From an uncultured Clostridium sp. (GTDB lineage: Bacteria > Bacillota > Clostridia > Clostridiales > Clostridiaceae): a DNA stretch of 64,000 bases. The stretch is taken from contig NZ_CAJURG010000002.1 in NCBI RefSeq assembly GCF_910588715.1, forward strand, positions 294,283-358,282. The letters are read 5' to 3'. A program made the position numbers and the translations under genes. A model generated the notes under the pieces. It was given only the letters and a program-made list of their open reading frames with translations. It was not told where the DNA came from and made no database searches. Shown here piece after piece: positions 44,636-54,270 of this stretch (within the stretch, counting starts at the first letter, position 1; the number at the start of each line of letters is the position of its first letter).

Positions 44636-45448
44636 CTACTTTATTAACTCATCTGCTTTAAGAATTTTATCTAATTGATTAACAATTTCATCAATATCTT
44701 CTAATATTGTATTATCACATTTTGATATATCATTAATTAGCTTTTCAACATTTTGAAGTAAATTCTTAGGTTTTTTCTTACATGTGTTATTAACTATATT
44801 TAAAATTCTTTTTTCTCCTGGATGCGGAATTTCATTTATAGCAAATATAATATCAAAATAACTATCTAAAAATGCAGATATTCTATTATTTAGATTTACT
44901 ATATCTTTTCTATTTACAGCTTTTTCTATTTGTTTATAGTATGAAGAAAAATTATTTTTTAATATAGGATAATTTTTATTAACTATATTTCTTTTAAGTT
45001 TATTTGGATAATCTATTGTATATTTTTTCTTAAAATCATTAAATTCACTATTTTTATCAAAAACTACTGATGAATTAATTACATTATGCCAAAAACAAGT
45101 TGTATATCCAATAGATGCATTATTATATTCTAAAACATTTTTTAATTGGATTTTTAACCAGCTAAAATCAAAATAAGTTATATCAACTTGTATTGATGAA
45201 TTTCTTAATATAAATTCATCAGAATCACCCCAAAAAGTATTATTTATCTCCATTATATCAGAAAATTTATTTGCAATAGATTTTCTTTTTTCAACTGGTA
45301 TATTTCTTTTAGTAATTACATTTATATCAATATCTGAATAGGTATCCTTTCTTCCACTAGCACATGAACCAGCCAGTGTTATTGCAACTACTTCATCTAA
45401 CCTTTTAAATTCATTAACTATTTGATAAACAGTCATATTCATTCCCAT
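44636..45448 (-). CDS. Nucleotidyltransferase-fold protein with DUF4037-like tail
   Basis: A 270-residue soluble protein. The N-terminus has the Pol-beta nucleotidyltransferase motif GSCASGRKDTYSDIDINV (about 27-44; GSxxxG then DxD), with a third acidic residue likely at QVDITYFD (about 92). The C-terminal half is helical, as in DUF4037 or aminoglycoside nucleotidyltransferase-like proteins. It might add a nucleotide to a small molecule or protein; the substrate is unknown, and I would not call it a resistance gene. GGGGGT lies 8 bp before the ATG. It is between pullulanase and galM on the same strand. Confidence 0.7.
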   Translation of the reverse strand: MGMNMTVYQIVNEFKRLDEVVAITLAGSCASGRKDTYSDIDINVITKRNIPVEKRKSIANKFSDIMEINNTFWGDSDEFILRNSSIQVDITYFDFSWLKIQLKNVLEYNNASIGYTTCFWHNVINSSVVFDKNSEFNDFKKKYTIDYPNKLKRNIVNKNYPILKNNFSSYYKQIEKAVNRKDIVNLNNRISAFLDSYFDIIFAINEIPHPGEKRILNIVNNTCKKKPKNLLQNVEKLINDISKCDNTILEDIDEIVNQLDKILKADELIK

Positions 45449-45483
45449 AAGCTTACCCCCTTTTTATTAGCCTGAATATAATA

Positions 45484-45516
45484 TAGAATGTAACCATTTA
45501 GATAAGTTACATTCTA
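45484..45516 (-). other. Perfect inverted repeat after the pullulanase gene
   Basis: TAGAATGTAAC (45484-45494) pairs with GTTACATTCTA (45506-45516) around an 11-base loop. The T-run is weak. It could be the pullulanase terminator or an operator for the next gene, which starts at 45448. Confidence 0.5.
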
Positions 45517-45548
45517 CATTAATTTATTCTACTATTTATAAATTTAGT

Positions 45549-47537
45549 CTACTTCTTTATTAATACCTTTATAGACTTTGCAGCAACATTTACTGTATTA
45601 CCATTAATCTTTTCAATTGACTTTATTCCTGCATTTTTATCATCAACAAAAACTTCCCACTCTTCTTCATTAAGTTTTACCTTTTGTTCTGTATCATTTG
45701 CATTTATTATAACTGCTATTTTAGAACACTTGTCATCTATATTCTTAGAATCTATTATATATGCAACTAAATTGTCAGCTTCAAAGTCCTTTTCATTTTT
45801 TAAGAAATGAATATTTTTTTGTATATCTTTATTTGTATTCATTCTAAATGCCTTATACTCTTTTCTTAATGCAATTAATCCCTTATAATATTCAACTAAT
45901 TCTTTATATTCAACTTTTCTATCCCAACAAATTTTATTTACTTTATCAGATGAATTAAAGCTATTTTCAACAAACTCTCCATTTTCATCAACCTTAGTTC
46001 TTGCCATTTCTTCTCCAGCATGTACAAAGCTCATTCCTTGAGATGTAAGTATTATTCCTGCTATTAATTTATTCATTTTTATTAATTCACTCTTACTAGC
46101 TTCTGGTGATACTACTTGAAGCTTATCCCACAAAGTATAATTATCATGTGCAGATGCATAATTTACTGTTTGATAAGGTTCATTAGCCCAAAAATAATTT
46201 GAATATAAAATATCATTTTTATCTACTTCATCATGCATTGTTGATGCAACAATAGCAAATTTTATTGTTTCTTCCAATCCATCCTTACCATTAGCAAATC
46301 CTGCTTCTTCTTCGTAGAAAACATGCCCCCTTACTCCATCTCTACAATCATCACTAAATGCTGCTATTTGTAAATCTCCAAATTTATAAGTATTTTTCTT
46401 TACAGCAGAATTGCTTTCATTTAAAGGACTTGGTCCACCCATCCATCCTTCACCATAAATAATTATAGTTGGATCTATTTTATTTAACTCTTCCCTTATT
46501 AACTTCATAGTTTCAATATCATGTATTCCCATTAAATCAAATCTAAATCCATCAATATGATATTCCTTAGCCCAATATACTACTGAATCTACCATATATC
46601 TTCTAAACATATATCTATCTGATGCTGTTTCATTACCACAAGCTGATGCATCACTATAGCTTCCATCTTCATTTTGTCTATAATAATATTTAGGAACAGC
46701 CTTATTTAAACAAGATTCTAAGTTAAATGTATGATTATAAACAACATCCATTACTACTCTTATTCCAGAATCATGTAAAGCCTTTACCATTTCCTTAAAT
46801 TCTCTTATTCTAACATCTGCTAAATAAGGATTTGTTGAGTAAGAACCTTCAGGTACATTATAATTTTCAGGATCATATCCCCAGTTAAATTGAGGTTCAT
46901 CAAGCTTTGTTTCATCTACTGATCCATAATCAAATGCTGGTAACAAATGAACATGTGTAAATCCCATATCTTTTATATGATTTAATGCTGTTTTAACTTT
47001 AGTTCCAGTAATATTGGTATTAATTTCAGTAAGCCCCTTAAATTTCCCCCTAAACTCTTCTTTTACACCTGAAGTTTCATCTATAGTTAAATCTCTTATA
47101 TGCGCTTCATATATTATAGAATCTGTAGGCGACTTTAATTCTGGTTTTTTATCTTCTTCCCATCCCTTTGGATTAGTAGTAGATAAATCAATTACCATTC
47201 CACGTTTACCATTAACACATACTGCCTTAGCATATGGATCAACAACTTCACTTACTTTTCCATCTATAGTAACTAAATAATTATAATATTGTCCATTTAA
47301 GTCTCCATCAATTTCTATTTCCCAAGTTCCATTTATTCCTTTATGCATATTATAACTTTGAATTGGTTTACAATCATACTCGTATCCATTATTACCATAT
47401 AACACTAAATCAACATTATCTGCTACTGGTGTCCATAAAATAAATTTACTTTTATCTTTAAAATAAACTACTCCTAGTTCTCCATCATAATTATATAATT
47501 TGTCAAATTCATCATTAAATATTAGTTTCTCAGTCAT
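45549..47537 (-). CDS. pulA: Type I pullulanase (GH13_14), cytoplasmic
   Basis: A 662-residue debranching enzyme that cleaves alpha-1,6 links in branched glucans. An N-terminal CBM48-type beta domain (about 20-110) precedes the catalytic barrel. The pullulanase motif is FNWGYDPENYN; then VVMDVVYNHTF, DGFRFDLMGIHD with the nucleophile Asp, IIYGEGWMGG with the acid Glu and SAHDNYTLWD. There is no signal peptide, so it acts inside on glycogen or imported dextrins. The in-frame ATG at 47546 touches its GGGGAG, so the ATG at 47537 is the better start. A cre-like site lies 50 bp upstream. Confidence 0.92.
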   Translation of the reverse strand: MTEKLIFNDEFDKLYNYDGELGVVYFKDKSKFILWTPVADNVDLVLYGNNGYEYDCKPIQSYNMHKGINGTWEIEIDGDLNGQYYNYLVTIDGKVSEVVDPYAKAVCVNGKRGMVIDLSTTNPKGWEEDKKPELKSPTDSIIYEAHIRDLTIDETSGVKEEFRGKFKGLTEINTNITGTKVKTALNHIKDMGFTHVHLLPAFDYGSVDETKLDEPQFNWGYDPENYNVPEGSYSTNPYLADVRIREFKEMVKALHDSGIRVVMDVVYNHTFNLESCLNKAVPKYYYRQNEDGSYSDASACGNETASDRYMFRRYMVDSVVYWAKEYHIDGFRFDLMGIHDIETMKLIREELNKIDPTIIIYGEGWMGGPSPLNESNSAVKKNTYKFGDLQIAAFSDDCRDGVRGHVFYEEEAGFANGKDGLEETIKFAIVASTMHDEVDKNDILYSNYFWANEPYQTVNYASAHDNYTLWDKLQVVSPEASKSELIKMNKLIAGIILTSQGMSFVHAGEEMARTKVDENGEFVENSFNSSDKVNKICWDRKVEYKELVEYYKGLIALRKEYKAFRMNTNKDIQKNIHFLKNEKDFEADNLVAYIIDSKNIDDKCSKIAVIINANDTEQKVKLNEEEWEVFVDDKNAGIKSIEKINGNTVNVAAKSIKVLIKK

Positions 47538-47583
47538 TTTTTTCATCTCCCCTTAATTAATACCATATATATTAAACACACCT

Positions 47584-47599
47584 ACGGAATCGTTACCAT
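47584..47599. promoter_or_regulatory. Weak LacI/CcpA-type operator candidate upstream of pulA
   Basis: GGAATCGTTACC (47586-47597) is an imperfect palindrome centred on CG, the shape of LacI-family and catabolite (cre) sites. It matches the cre consensus at about 11 of 14 positions on the minus strand. It lies about 50 bp upstream of the start. Confidence 0.3.
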
Positions 47600-47733
47600 T
47601 AATGTTTTTAATATAATTATTTTATACTAAATTTCATTTTATATCTATAAAAATAATTATATTTAATAAAATTTTAATCTTATAGAAAATTAATAAAGTC
47701 AAAATTTAATGATATTAACAAAAGGATAGCCTT

Positions 47734-47761
47734 ATATAACTTAACTCTCCTTAAGTTATAT
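47734..47761 (-). other. Inverted repeat between the LCP and pullulanase genes
   Basis: ATATAACTTAA (47734-47744) pairs exactly with TTAAGTTATAT (47751-47761), with loop CTCTCC. No T-run follows on the minus strand. It may be a poor terminator for the LCP gene or an operator. Confidence 0.4.
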
Positions 47762-47820
47762 CATTAATTCTTTTATATAAAAATAATTTTTATATATTTA
47801 TTTAATTGAATAATAATTTC

Positions 47821-48975
47821 TTAATTTAAATCATAATAGTTATATTCGTAATCATCTTCATAATCATTACTAATATCATCTATTTCATCAGTAAGTCCAC
47901 ATTTTGGAGTTGAATTCTTAAAATTATTTCTCCACTCACCAGTTCTATATTCATAAAGTGATTCCTCTAAAGAATTATAGTCAAATTTACTTTCATCAGG
48001 CTCTACGGCATTAAATATAAAATCATGTAAAACTTCCGTATTTTGCTCTTTATCCATTATAAACACCCAACCAATATCTCCACCATAGTTCATATCATCT
48101 GATAATTCTGTAAGTGGTATATGAATTTGTTTTGTTTCTAGATTATTAAACTTATAAATCGTATATGCCATATTTAAAGCATCAAAAATATCTATATTAG
48201 TATTTATATAATCAAGCATACTATTTACTATACCAAAATATTTTGTTGGCTTAGTCTCTCTTAATTTTTCAGCTACTTTAAATAATACTTCCCTTTGTCT
48301 TTCAGTTCTTTCAAATTCATCTCCAACACCTTTTCTTATCCTTGCATAAGATAATGCTTGTTTTCCGTTCAATAATTGCAATCCTGACTCATTAACCGGA
48401 CAATCATTTCCCCCTGTAGATTCACCTATATATTTATTTAACTCATCTAGTTGATAATCCTTAATATCAATTTCTAAGCCACCCATTTTATCAATTATAG
48501 CTTCAAATCCCCAAAAATTTATTATTATATACTTATCTATATTTATATCATAAGTTCTTTGAATTGTATCTTTTAATAACTCTATTCCACCTAAAGCCAT
48601 TGCTGCATTTAACTTATATGGTCCATAACCTTCAATATCAACTAACGTATCTCTAAATAATGATGTTAACCTTATTTCTTTATTATTATTATCTAAAGTT
48701 GCAATTATAATAGAATCCGCTCTTGCACTTTCCTTTAAATCTCTAGCATCCGTTCCTACTAACAATACATTTGTAATTCCTTCTACCTCTTTATATTTTA
48801 CATCATCTTCATTTTCAATAGCTTTTGCTTCTATTTTATTTGGTTTAGTATATATTTTACTTTTTACATAGCTATAATAACCTATAGCTGTTCCTAAAAT
48901 AATAGCAAACACAATTAATATAACAGAGACTATTATTCTGTTTCTTAAGAAATTTATTTTTTTCTTTTTTCTCAC
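47821..48975 (-). CDS. LytR-CpsA-Psr (LCP) family cell-wall ligase
   Basis: A 384-residue membrane-anchored protein starting at GTG (48973-48975) with GGGAGG 9 bp upstream. A basic N-terminus and one helix (about 12-33) are followed by an outer LCP domain: LLVGTDARD, RADSIIIATLD, LTSLFRDTLVDI, YKLNAAMALGG, LNGKQALSYARIRKG and EFERTERQREVL. Its Arg and Asp residues bind polyprenyl pyrophosphate. LCP proteins attach teichoic acids or capsule to peptidoglycan. The last 60 residues are acidic and Tyr-rich. It stands alone; several LCP genes are usual per genome. Confidence 0.9.
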   Translation of the reverse strand: MRKKKKINFLRNRIIVSVILIVFAIILGTAIGYYSYVKSKIYTKPNKIEAKAIENEDDVKYKEVEGITNVLLVGTDARDLKESARADSIIIATLDNNNKEIRLTSLFRDTLVDIEGYGPYKLNAAMALGGIELLKDTIQRTYDINIDKYIIINFWGFEAIIDKMGGLEIDIKDYQLDELNKYIGESTGGNDCPVNESGLQLLNGKQALSYARIRKGVGDEFERTERQREVLFKVAEKLRETKPTKYFGIVNSMLDYINTNIDIFDALNMAYTIYKFNNLETKQIHIPLTELSDDMNYGGDIGWVFIMDKEQNTEVLHDFIFNAVEPDESKFDYNSLEESLYEYRTGEWRNNFKNSTPKCGLTDEIDDISNDYEDDYEYNYYDLN

Positions 48976-49136
48976 CCTTGTTGACCTCCCTATGTCATTA
49001 ACCTACCCCCATTTTCTTATTTTAACATATTTATTACAATTTATGTATATTTTTTATTATATAGTTATAAATTTACAATAAGCTACAGTTATAATTCAAA
49101 TTCATATATAGCTTAAATAATAAATTCTCAAATAAA

Positions 49137-49170
49137 AAAAGATTGTAAGAAAAATTCTTACAATCTTATA
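49137..49170 (-). terminator. Terminator of the zinc-ribbon gene
   Basis: AAGATTGTAAGAA (49139-49151) pairs with TTCTTACAATCTT (49155-49167); on the minus strand a run of seven T follows. Confidence 0.85.
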
Positions 49171-49177
49171 ATTTCAA

Positions 49178-49336
49178 TTACTTTCTGTTGTTTTGTTGAG
49201 CTTTTCTTGCTCTTCTACAATCAACGCATCTTACTGGTTCGTTATCGAATCCTTTTTCTTTGTAGAAAGCTTGCTCTCCTTCAGTGAATAAAAATTCTTT
49301 TCCGCAGTCTCTGCATACAATAGTCTTATCTGCCAT
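49178..49336 (-). CDS. Small zinc-ribbon protein
   Basis: A 52-residue protein. Two Cys pairs, CRDC (about 8-11) and CVDC (about 38-41), form a zinc ribbon of the kind seen in small clostridial 'probable zinc-ribbon' proteins. In between is FLFTEGEQAFYKEKGF, and the tail is basic (RRARKAQQNNRK), which suggests nucleic acid binding. An ATG at 49381 is in frame, but GGAGG lies 8 bp before the ATG at 49336, so the short form is right. It has its own terminator. Function unknown. Confidence 0.8.
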   Translation of the reverse strand: MADKTIVCRDCGKEFLFTEGEQAFYKEKGFDNEPVRCVDCRRARKAQQNNRK

Positions 49337-49658
49337 TATAAATTCCTCCATTTTCTTAAGATTTATCATGGTTAATAACATATCTCTTGAATAGGAGAAA
49401 TTTTATTAATCTACTTTAAATCTTTTAAATAGTCAAACAACTTGACTTATGTTCTCATTATAACACATATATTTTATTTTACAACACTTTTATAAAGTTT
49501 ATTCTTTTTTTACATTTTTTTATTTTAGTAAGTAGATTCTATCAAAATTATAATATTTATTTTTTATATAAACACTTCTTAAATTAAATTTTATTATTTA
49601 AATATTTACAAAAAAATACTGGATAAATTCATCCCTTATCCAGTATCAATAAGATTAT
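49337..49658. other. AT-rich intergenic region
   Basis: 322 bp between the zinc-ribbon gene and the deacetylase gene, on the same strand. It holds the deacetylase terminator (49611-49646) and presumably the zinc-ribbon promoter, but I see no clear -35/-10 pair. No other gene or repeat. Confidence 0.45.
49611..49646 (-). terminator. Terminator of the polysaccharide deacetylase gene
   Basis: ATACTGGATAA (49616-49626) pairs with TTATCCAGTAT (49636-49646); seven T's follow on the minus strand. Confidence 0.85.
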
Positions 49659-50627
49659 TTATTTTAATGTTCTAAACTCATATCCTAATGAATCTAAATA
49701 ATCTATAATTTGCTGTAATGATTGTGCTGTTGCTTTTTTTGAGTTTGTATCATGCATTAATATAACTAATACATCATCATTTCCAGCTAAATCATTTATA
49801 GTTCCTTTTAATCTGCTTACCAATTGTTCAGCTGTTCTATCATTACATTCAGCATCTCCGTTAACAACATTCCAATCTACATAGCAATACCCATTCTCTT
49901 CTAAAATAGGATCTAACGCCTTAGTATTCCATGACATATGACCACCTGGCAATCTAATAACTTTAGTAGAAAAATCATTTCCTAAAACTGACTTCATTAC
50001 ATTTTCTGATCTTTCCATATCATTTATTAAAGCTACTGGATTTGCAACTCTTCCAGGATACAATATACTATAATTATGACAATATCCATGATTTCCTATA
50101 GCGTGTCCTTCAATAACCATTTCTTTTAGCAATTCCTTTTGTATATCGCCTTTTTCCACGTTACTTCCTAATATAAAAAAAGTAGCTTTTATATCATTAG
50201 TTTTAAGTGTTTCTAATATTTGATGTGTTACTTCTGTAGAAGGTCCATCATCAAACGTTAAGTATGCAACCTTTTTACCATCTTCCCTTAAATAATTCCA
50301 CTTATTAAGCATTTTTTCTATATCCTTAGCATTATCAGCATATAAATCATTTTTATAAGAATTATATAATAACCCTTCTTTGTTTGTAACAGTATTAATA
50401 TTTTCTTTTTGCTTTGTTTCTTCCTTATTTATATCATCATTATAATTATTAATATTTATTCTTGTCTTATTGTTATTTATATCTATAATAGTTTTAGCTG
50501 TGGCCTCCTTATTATTTACAGCTCCTACACTAAGCATAGCTACTAATAATAAGCTTGCTATCTTAGAATTACTTTTTATAACACTTATTTTTTGACCATT
50601 ATATTTATCTTCAGCTAATTTATTCAT
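49659..50627 (-). CDS. Secreted polysaccharide deacetylase (NodB domain)
   Basis: A 322-residue exported protein. A hydrophobic signal or anchor (IASLLLVAMLSVGAVNN) lies near residues 23-40, then a disordered Asn/Lys-rich linker. The NodB catalytic domain starts near residue 120: TFDDGPS (metal Asp), HAIGNHGYCH (metal His pair), RLPGG, DWNVVNGD and VLVILMHD. It probably removes acetyl groups from peptidoglycan GlcNAc or a surface polysaccharide, giving lysozyme resistance. GGGGAA sets the start at 50627 over an in-frame ATG at 50666. Single gene with terminator. Confidence 0.88.
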   Translation of the reverse strand: MNKLAEDKYNGQKISVIKSNSKIASLLLVAMLSVGAVNNKEATAKTIIDINNNKTRININNYNDDINKEETKQKENINTVTNKEGLLYNSYKNDLYADNAKDIEKMLNKWNYLREDGKKVAYLTFDDGPSTEVTHQILETLKTNDIKATFFILGSNVEKGDIQKELLKEMVIEGHAIGNHGYCHNYSILYPGRVANPVALINDMERSENVMKSVLGNDFSTKVIRLPGGHMSWNTKALDPILEENGYCYVDWNVVNGDAECNDRTAEQLVSRLKGTINDLAGNDDVLVILMHDTNSKKATAQSLQQIIDYLDSLGYEFRTLK

Positions 50628-50867
50628 TTTAAAAATTCCCCTAACTACAATTTTATAACATCTCATATATTTCTTTCTATACTTCTATTATGCCTATATA
50701 TAACAAAAATTAATTTACAAAAAGATTACAACACGATTGTAATTTATGGAATTAATCCACTTTTTTCCTCAATATAATTAATTATCTATAATATAAACAA
50801 TAAATAATAAGATAGCATAGCAAAATTCTCATTTAAATAATTTCTTAATAAAAATTTTATATAATAA

Positions 50868-50916
50868 AAAAGAGCTGGATCATATTAATTAAAATTTCAA
50901 TATGATATAGCTCTCT
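50868..50916 (-). terminator. Terminator of the ECF transporter operon
   Basis: GAGCT (50872-50876) pairs with AGCTC (50909-50913), and ATCATATT with AATATGAT inside; TTTTTT follows on the minus strand. It shares 17 bases with the hairpin after the clpP-like gene. Confidence 0.75.
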
Positions 50917-50933
50917 TTATTTATAGTATATAA

Positions 50934-51761
50934 TTATATAAACGGATTATAGAATCTACCACCATTTACTATGCTTGCAATTATAGCAATTATTAATACA
51001 AAACTAACTATAGCTATAGAAATATAATCACCTTTTTTAAATGACCTTCCATTATACCAAGTACGTTTTTTATTGCTTCCAAAGGCTCTTAATTCCATGG
51101 CTGAACTTATAGTTTCTATTCTATCTAAGCTTGAAAATATTAATGGCATTAATATAGATGCCGAATTTTTAATTCTCTTTGTTAACTTTTCCTTTTTAGA
51201 CATATCTATTCCTCTAGCTTGTTGAGCAAAAGCTATATCTTGATAGTCACGTTGAACATCTGGTATATATCTTAAAGCTATAGAAACTGAATATGCAATT
51301 TTATAATTTACACCTATTTTATTTAATGATGCTGCAAATTCACTTGGATTAGTGGCAACCATAAATAATAATGCCATAGGTATTATAGAAAAATACTTTA
51401 AAGTTATATTAAATTGATAAAACAATTGTTGAGCTGTTAGAGTATATGGTCCAGCAATCTTAAATAAATTTGTTCTACTTCCATATATTTGGACACCTTC
51501 ATAAGGTGAAAATATAAATATGGCTATATTATTTATCAGTAAAAAAACTAATATAAAATAAAGCACAAATGAAATTTGTTTAAACTCTACTTTTGAAATT
51601 TTAAATGCAATTATACTTAAAATAAACATTCCCAAAAGTACACGAGTATCATATGTAATCATTGAAGCTAAAGACCAAATAATTAAAACTATTAACTTTG
51701 ATGCTCCTGTTAGTCTATGTATAGGCGAATCTATATTTGAATATCCAAGCATTGTACTCAT
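50934..51761 (-). CDS. ecfT: ECF transporter transmembrane subunit (EcfT)
   Basis: A 275-residue membrane protein with about six helices. The coupling-helix motifs that touch the ATPases are QQARGID (about 185-191) and AMELRAFG, the second variant of the usual ARG triplet. Its start overlaps the ATPase gene's end by 4 bp. With the fused ATPase and the S component it forms a dedicated (group I) vitamin or metal importer; all three genes lie in one operon. Confidence 0.87.
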   Translation of the reverse strand: MSTMLGYSNIDSPIHRLTGASKLIVLIIWSLASMITYDTRVLLGMFILSIIAFKISKVEFKQISFVLYFILVFLLINNIAIFIFSPYEGVQIYGSRTNLFKIAGPYTLTAQQLFYQFNITLKYFSIIPMALLFMVATNPSEFAASLNKIGVNYKIAYSVSIALRYIPDVQRDYQDIAFAQQARGIDMSKKEKLTKRIKNSASILMPLIFSSLDRIETISSAMELRAFGSNKKRTWYNGRSFKKGDYISIAIVSFVLIIAIIASIVNGGRFYNPFI

Positions 51762-53464
51762 ATTTTTCTAATCCTCCTATCATAATCAATAAACTTCTTA
51801 ACAAATCCTCTAGGATTATCTAGTCTAGCTTTTATTGCTAATTCATATAAAGATGTTTCCTTTAAATTTGCTTTTTCTATTACCTCTTTATCAGTAAGAA
51901 CATTAGAAGCTATATCATCAGCTAACTTTATTCCATTTGATAACACAATTGCTCTATTAGTATATTCAAGCATTAAGTGCATATCATGAGTTATCATTAT
52001 TATTGTTACACCCCTTTGATTTAGTTCCTTTAAAAACTCCATAATCTCAGTATAGTGTTTAAAATCTTGCCCTGCCGTAGGTTCATCTAAAATAATAATC
52101 TCAGGATTTAAAACTAATATTGATGCAATTGTTACACGCTTTTTTTGCCCAAAGCTTAAAGCTGAAATTGGCCAATTACGGAATTCATATAATCCACAAA
52201 CCTTAAGCGTTTCAAAAACCCTATTTTTAATTTTCTCTTCAGAAATACCCCTAGCTTTAAGACCTAAAGCTACTTCATCAAAAATCATAGTTTTTGATAT
52301 CATTTGGTTTGGATTTTGCATTACCATTCCAATTTTTTCTGCACGCTCTTTAATAGTATCATTAACTAAGTCTCTATTATTAAATAATATCTGACCGTCA
52401 GTTGGTTTATAAAATCCACATACTAACTTAGAAATTGTTGATTTACCTGCACCATTTCTTCCAACAATACTAACCATTTCACCTTTATTAACTTTAAAAG
52501 AAATTCCGTGTAATATTTCCTTTCCTGATTCATAAGAAAATTTTACATTTCTCATTTCAAGAATAGTTTCATTATGTACTTTTTGTTTATCTTCTATAGC
52601 ACCTTCATACCAAGTCTTTAATTTCTCCTTACAAGTATCTATATTTAATGTATCAATATGCTCTGGTCTCATCTCTGGTTTTATATCACATCCTGCATAT
52701 TTTAGTGCAGTAATATATAACGGTTCACGTATTCCAGTTTCCTTTAATAAATTTGAACTCAATAATTCTGCTGGTTTTATATCTGCTGCTATTTTCCCAT
52801 CATCAATAACTATTATTCTATCTACTGGTAAGTGTAGTACATCCTCTAATCTATGTTCTATTATTAATATAGTTTTATTTGTTTCCTTTTGAATTTTATC
52901 TATTAATTCAATAGCACTTTTTCCCGTTGCAGGATCTAAGCTTGCTAAAGGTTCATCAAATAAAAGTATATCCACTTCTCCAACCATAACCCCCGCTAGT
53001 GTTACACGTTGCTTTTGACCTCCTGATAAACTATAGGGAGCAGAATCTAAATGAGTATCTATCCCTACAATTTCAGAGACAATTTTAACCTTTTCTTTCA
53101 TTTTCTCTTGTGATACACAATCATTTTCTAATTTAAAAGCTATATCTTCAGCAACTGTTAATCCTATAAATTGACCATCTGGATCCTGAAGAACCGTTCC
53201 TACTGAATTTGATAATTCAAATACACTCATTTTTTTAGTTTCTTTTCCATTAACTTTTAAGCTTCCAGAAATTTCACCTTCATTAGAAAATGGTACTATT
53301 CCATTTATACAATTTGAAAGAGTACTTTTTCCTGAACCTGATGGTCCTACTATAAGTACTTTTTCTCCTTCATATATAGTTAAATTTATATTATTTAATG
53401 TTGGCTTTGCTTGAGCTCTGTATTGAAAAGTAAAATCCACGAACTCAATTACAGGTTTTTTCAT
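51758..53464 (-). CDS. ECF transporter fused double ATPase (EcfA1-A2, YkoD-like)
   Basis: A 568-residue protein with two ABC domains in one chain. Domain 1: Walker A VGPSGSGKST, signature LSGGQKQRVTLAG, Walker B DILLFDEPLASLD. Domain 2: Walker A VGRNGAGKST, signature LSFGQKKRVTIAS, Walker B EIIILDEPTAGQD. The linker of about 40 residues contains a Cys pair region (DTCKEKLKTW). This fused layout is seen in YkoD-type transporters. It energises import by the EcfT/EcfS pair. GGAGA precedes the start; the S component gene lies 26 bp upstream. Confidence 0.9.
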   Translation of the reverse strand: MKKPVIEFVDFTFQYRAQAKPTLNNINLTIYEGEKVLIVGPSGSGKSTLSNCINGIVPFSNEGEISGSLKVNGKETKKMSVFELSNSVGTVLQDPDGQFIGLTVAEDIAFKLENDCVSQEKMKEKVKIVSEIVGIDTHLDSAPYSLSGGQKQRVTLAGVMVGEVDILLFDEPLASLDPATGKSAIELIDKIQKETNKTILIIEHRLEDVLHLPVDRIIVIDDGKIAADIKPAELLSSNLLKETGIREPLYITALKYAGCDIKPEMRPEHIDTLNIDTCKEKLKTWYEGAIEDKQKVHNETILEMRNVKFSYESGKEILHGISFKVNKGEMVSIVGRNGAGKSTISKLVCGFYKPTDGQILFNNRDLVNDTIKERAEKIGMVMQNPNQMISKTMIFDEVALGLKARGISEEKIKNRVFETLKVCGLYEFRNWPISALSFGQKKRVTIASILVLNPEIIILDEPTAGQDFKHYTEIMEFLKELNQRGVTIIMITHDMHLMLEYTNRAIVLSNGIKLADDIASNVLTDKEVIEKANLKETSLYELAIKARLDNPRGFVKKFIDYDRRIRKI

Positions 53465-53490
53465 AGCAAATCTCCTCGTCTTTTTTTCTT

Positions 53491-54045
53491 TTAATACTCT
53501 TTATCTAAGCTTCCTGTTTTTATCTTAGTTTTAGCATAAGTATGTAATAATATAGTTGCCAGCACAGCAACTGTAATTGAATTTGATATTGCCGCTATAG
53601 TACCTTGTAAATAAACTTTATTTGCAGGTTCTGCGTATATAACTATATCTAATGTTGGTGCTACTAATATCCATGCTAGTGCATTTGCAATTATTTGATA
53701 TATGTTAAAAATAATAATTTGTTTTTTTTCAAAAATTCCTCCATCTATTTTTAACCTTTTTGCTGAAAATCCTATAACAAGTCCAACAACTCCAGATGCA
53801 ATAACCCAACTAAACCATGGCATGCCATAAAAAACCAAATCCTTTAAAGTATGACCTATAAAACCTATTGCAAAACCGGCTATTGGCCCGTAAATAACTG
53901 ACATTAATGCTAAAAGCGCATAGCTAGTTTCAATACTAGTATTAGGTATTCCTGTTGGAATAGAACCAAATCTTCCTAGTATCATAAATACTGCCGCTCC
54001 AATACCAATTGCAACAATTGTCCTAATTGACAGCTTGTTTCTCAT
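53491..54045 (-). CDS. ECF transporter substrate-binding (S) component, UPF0397-like
   Basis: A 184-residue protein with five or six helices. The N-terminus (RTIVAIGIGAAVFMILGRFG then SIPTGIPNTSIETSYALLAL) matches the UPF0397 group of ECF S components. Transported substrate is not known for this group with certainty, and I found no thiamine or cobalamin riboswitch upstream to decide it. First gene of the operon; GGAG precedes the start. A TTCG-N8-CGAA palindrome lies 62-77 bp upstream. Confidence 0.85.
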   Translation of the reverse strand: MRNKLSIRTIVAIGIGAAVFMILGRFGSIPTGIPNTSIETSYALLALMSVIYGPIAGFAIGFIGHTLKDLVFYGMPWFSWVIASGVVGLVIGFSAKRLKIDGGIFEKKQIIIFNIYQIIANALAWILVAPTLDIVIYAEPANKVYLQGTIAAISNSITVAVLATILLHTYAKTKIKTGSLDKEY

Positions 54046-54106
54046 TCTAACGTCTCCTTTATAAATAATATTATATGAATATTATTATAATTAACTTTAT
54101 TTTAAA

Positions 54107-54122
54107 TTCGTATTATGTCGAA
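54107..54122. promoter_or_regulatory. TTCG-N8-CGAA palindrome upstream of the ECF operon
   Basis: TTCGTATTATGTCGAA has exact 4-bp ends in a very AT-rich region where CG pairs are rare. Its place upstream of the first gene suggests an operator, but I cannot name the regulator. Confidence 0.3.
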
Positions 54123-54270
54123 ATTTATCTATTTTTATATTTTAGCAATACCTTAAAATTATACTTTTATATTATTTTCTAGTCAATGGTTTTGTAATTT
54201 CATTTCTATAAAAACTATTAGAAATTAACTTAAAATAATTAGAATAAATCACTCTAAAATATAAAGCATA

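Noticed and set aside
44636..45448. Aminoglycoside nucleotidyltransferase resistance gene
   Set aside because: The Pol-beta motif fits many nucleotidyltransferases, the tail resembles DUF4037, and nothing in the context supports antibiotic resistance.
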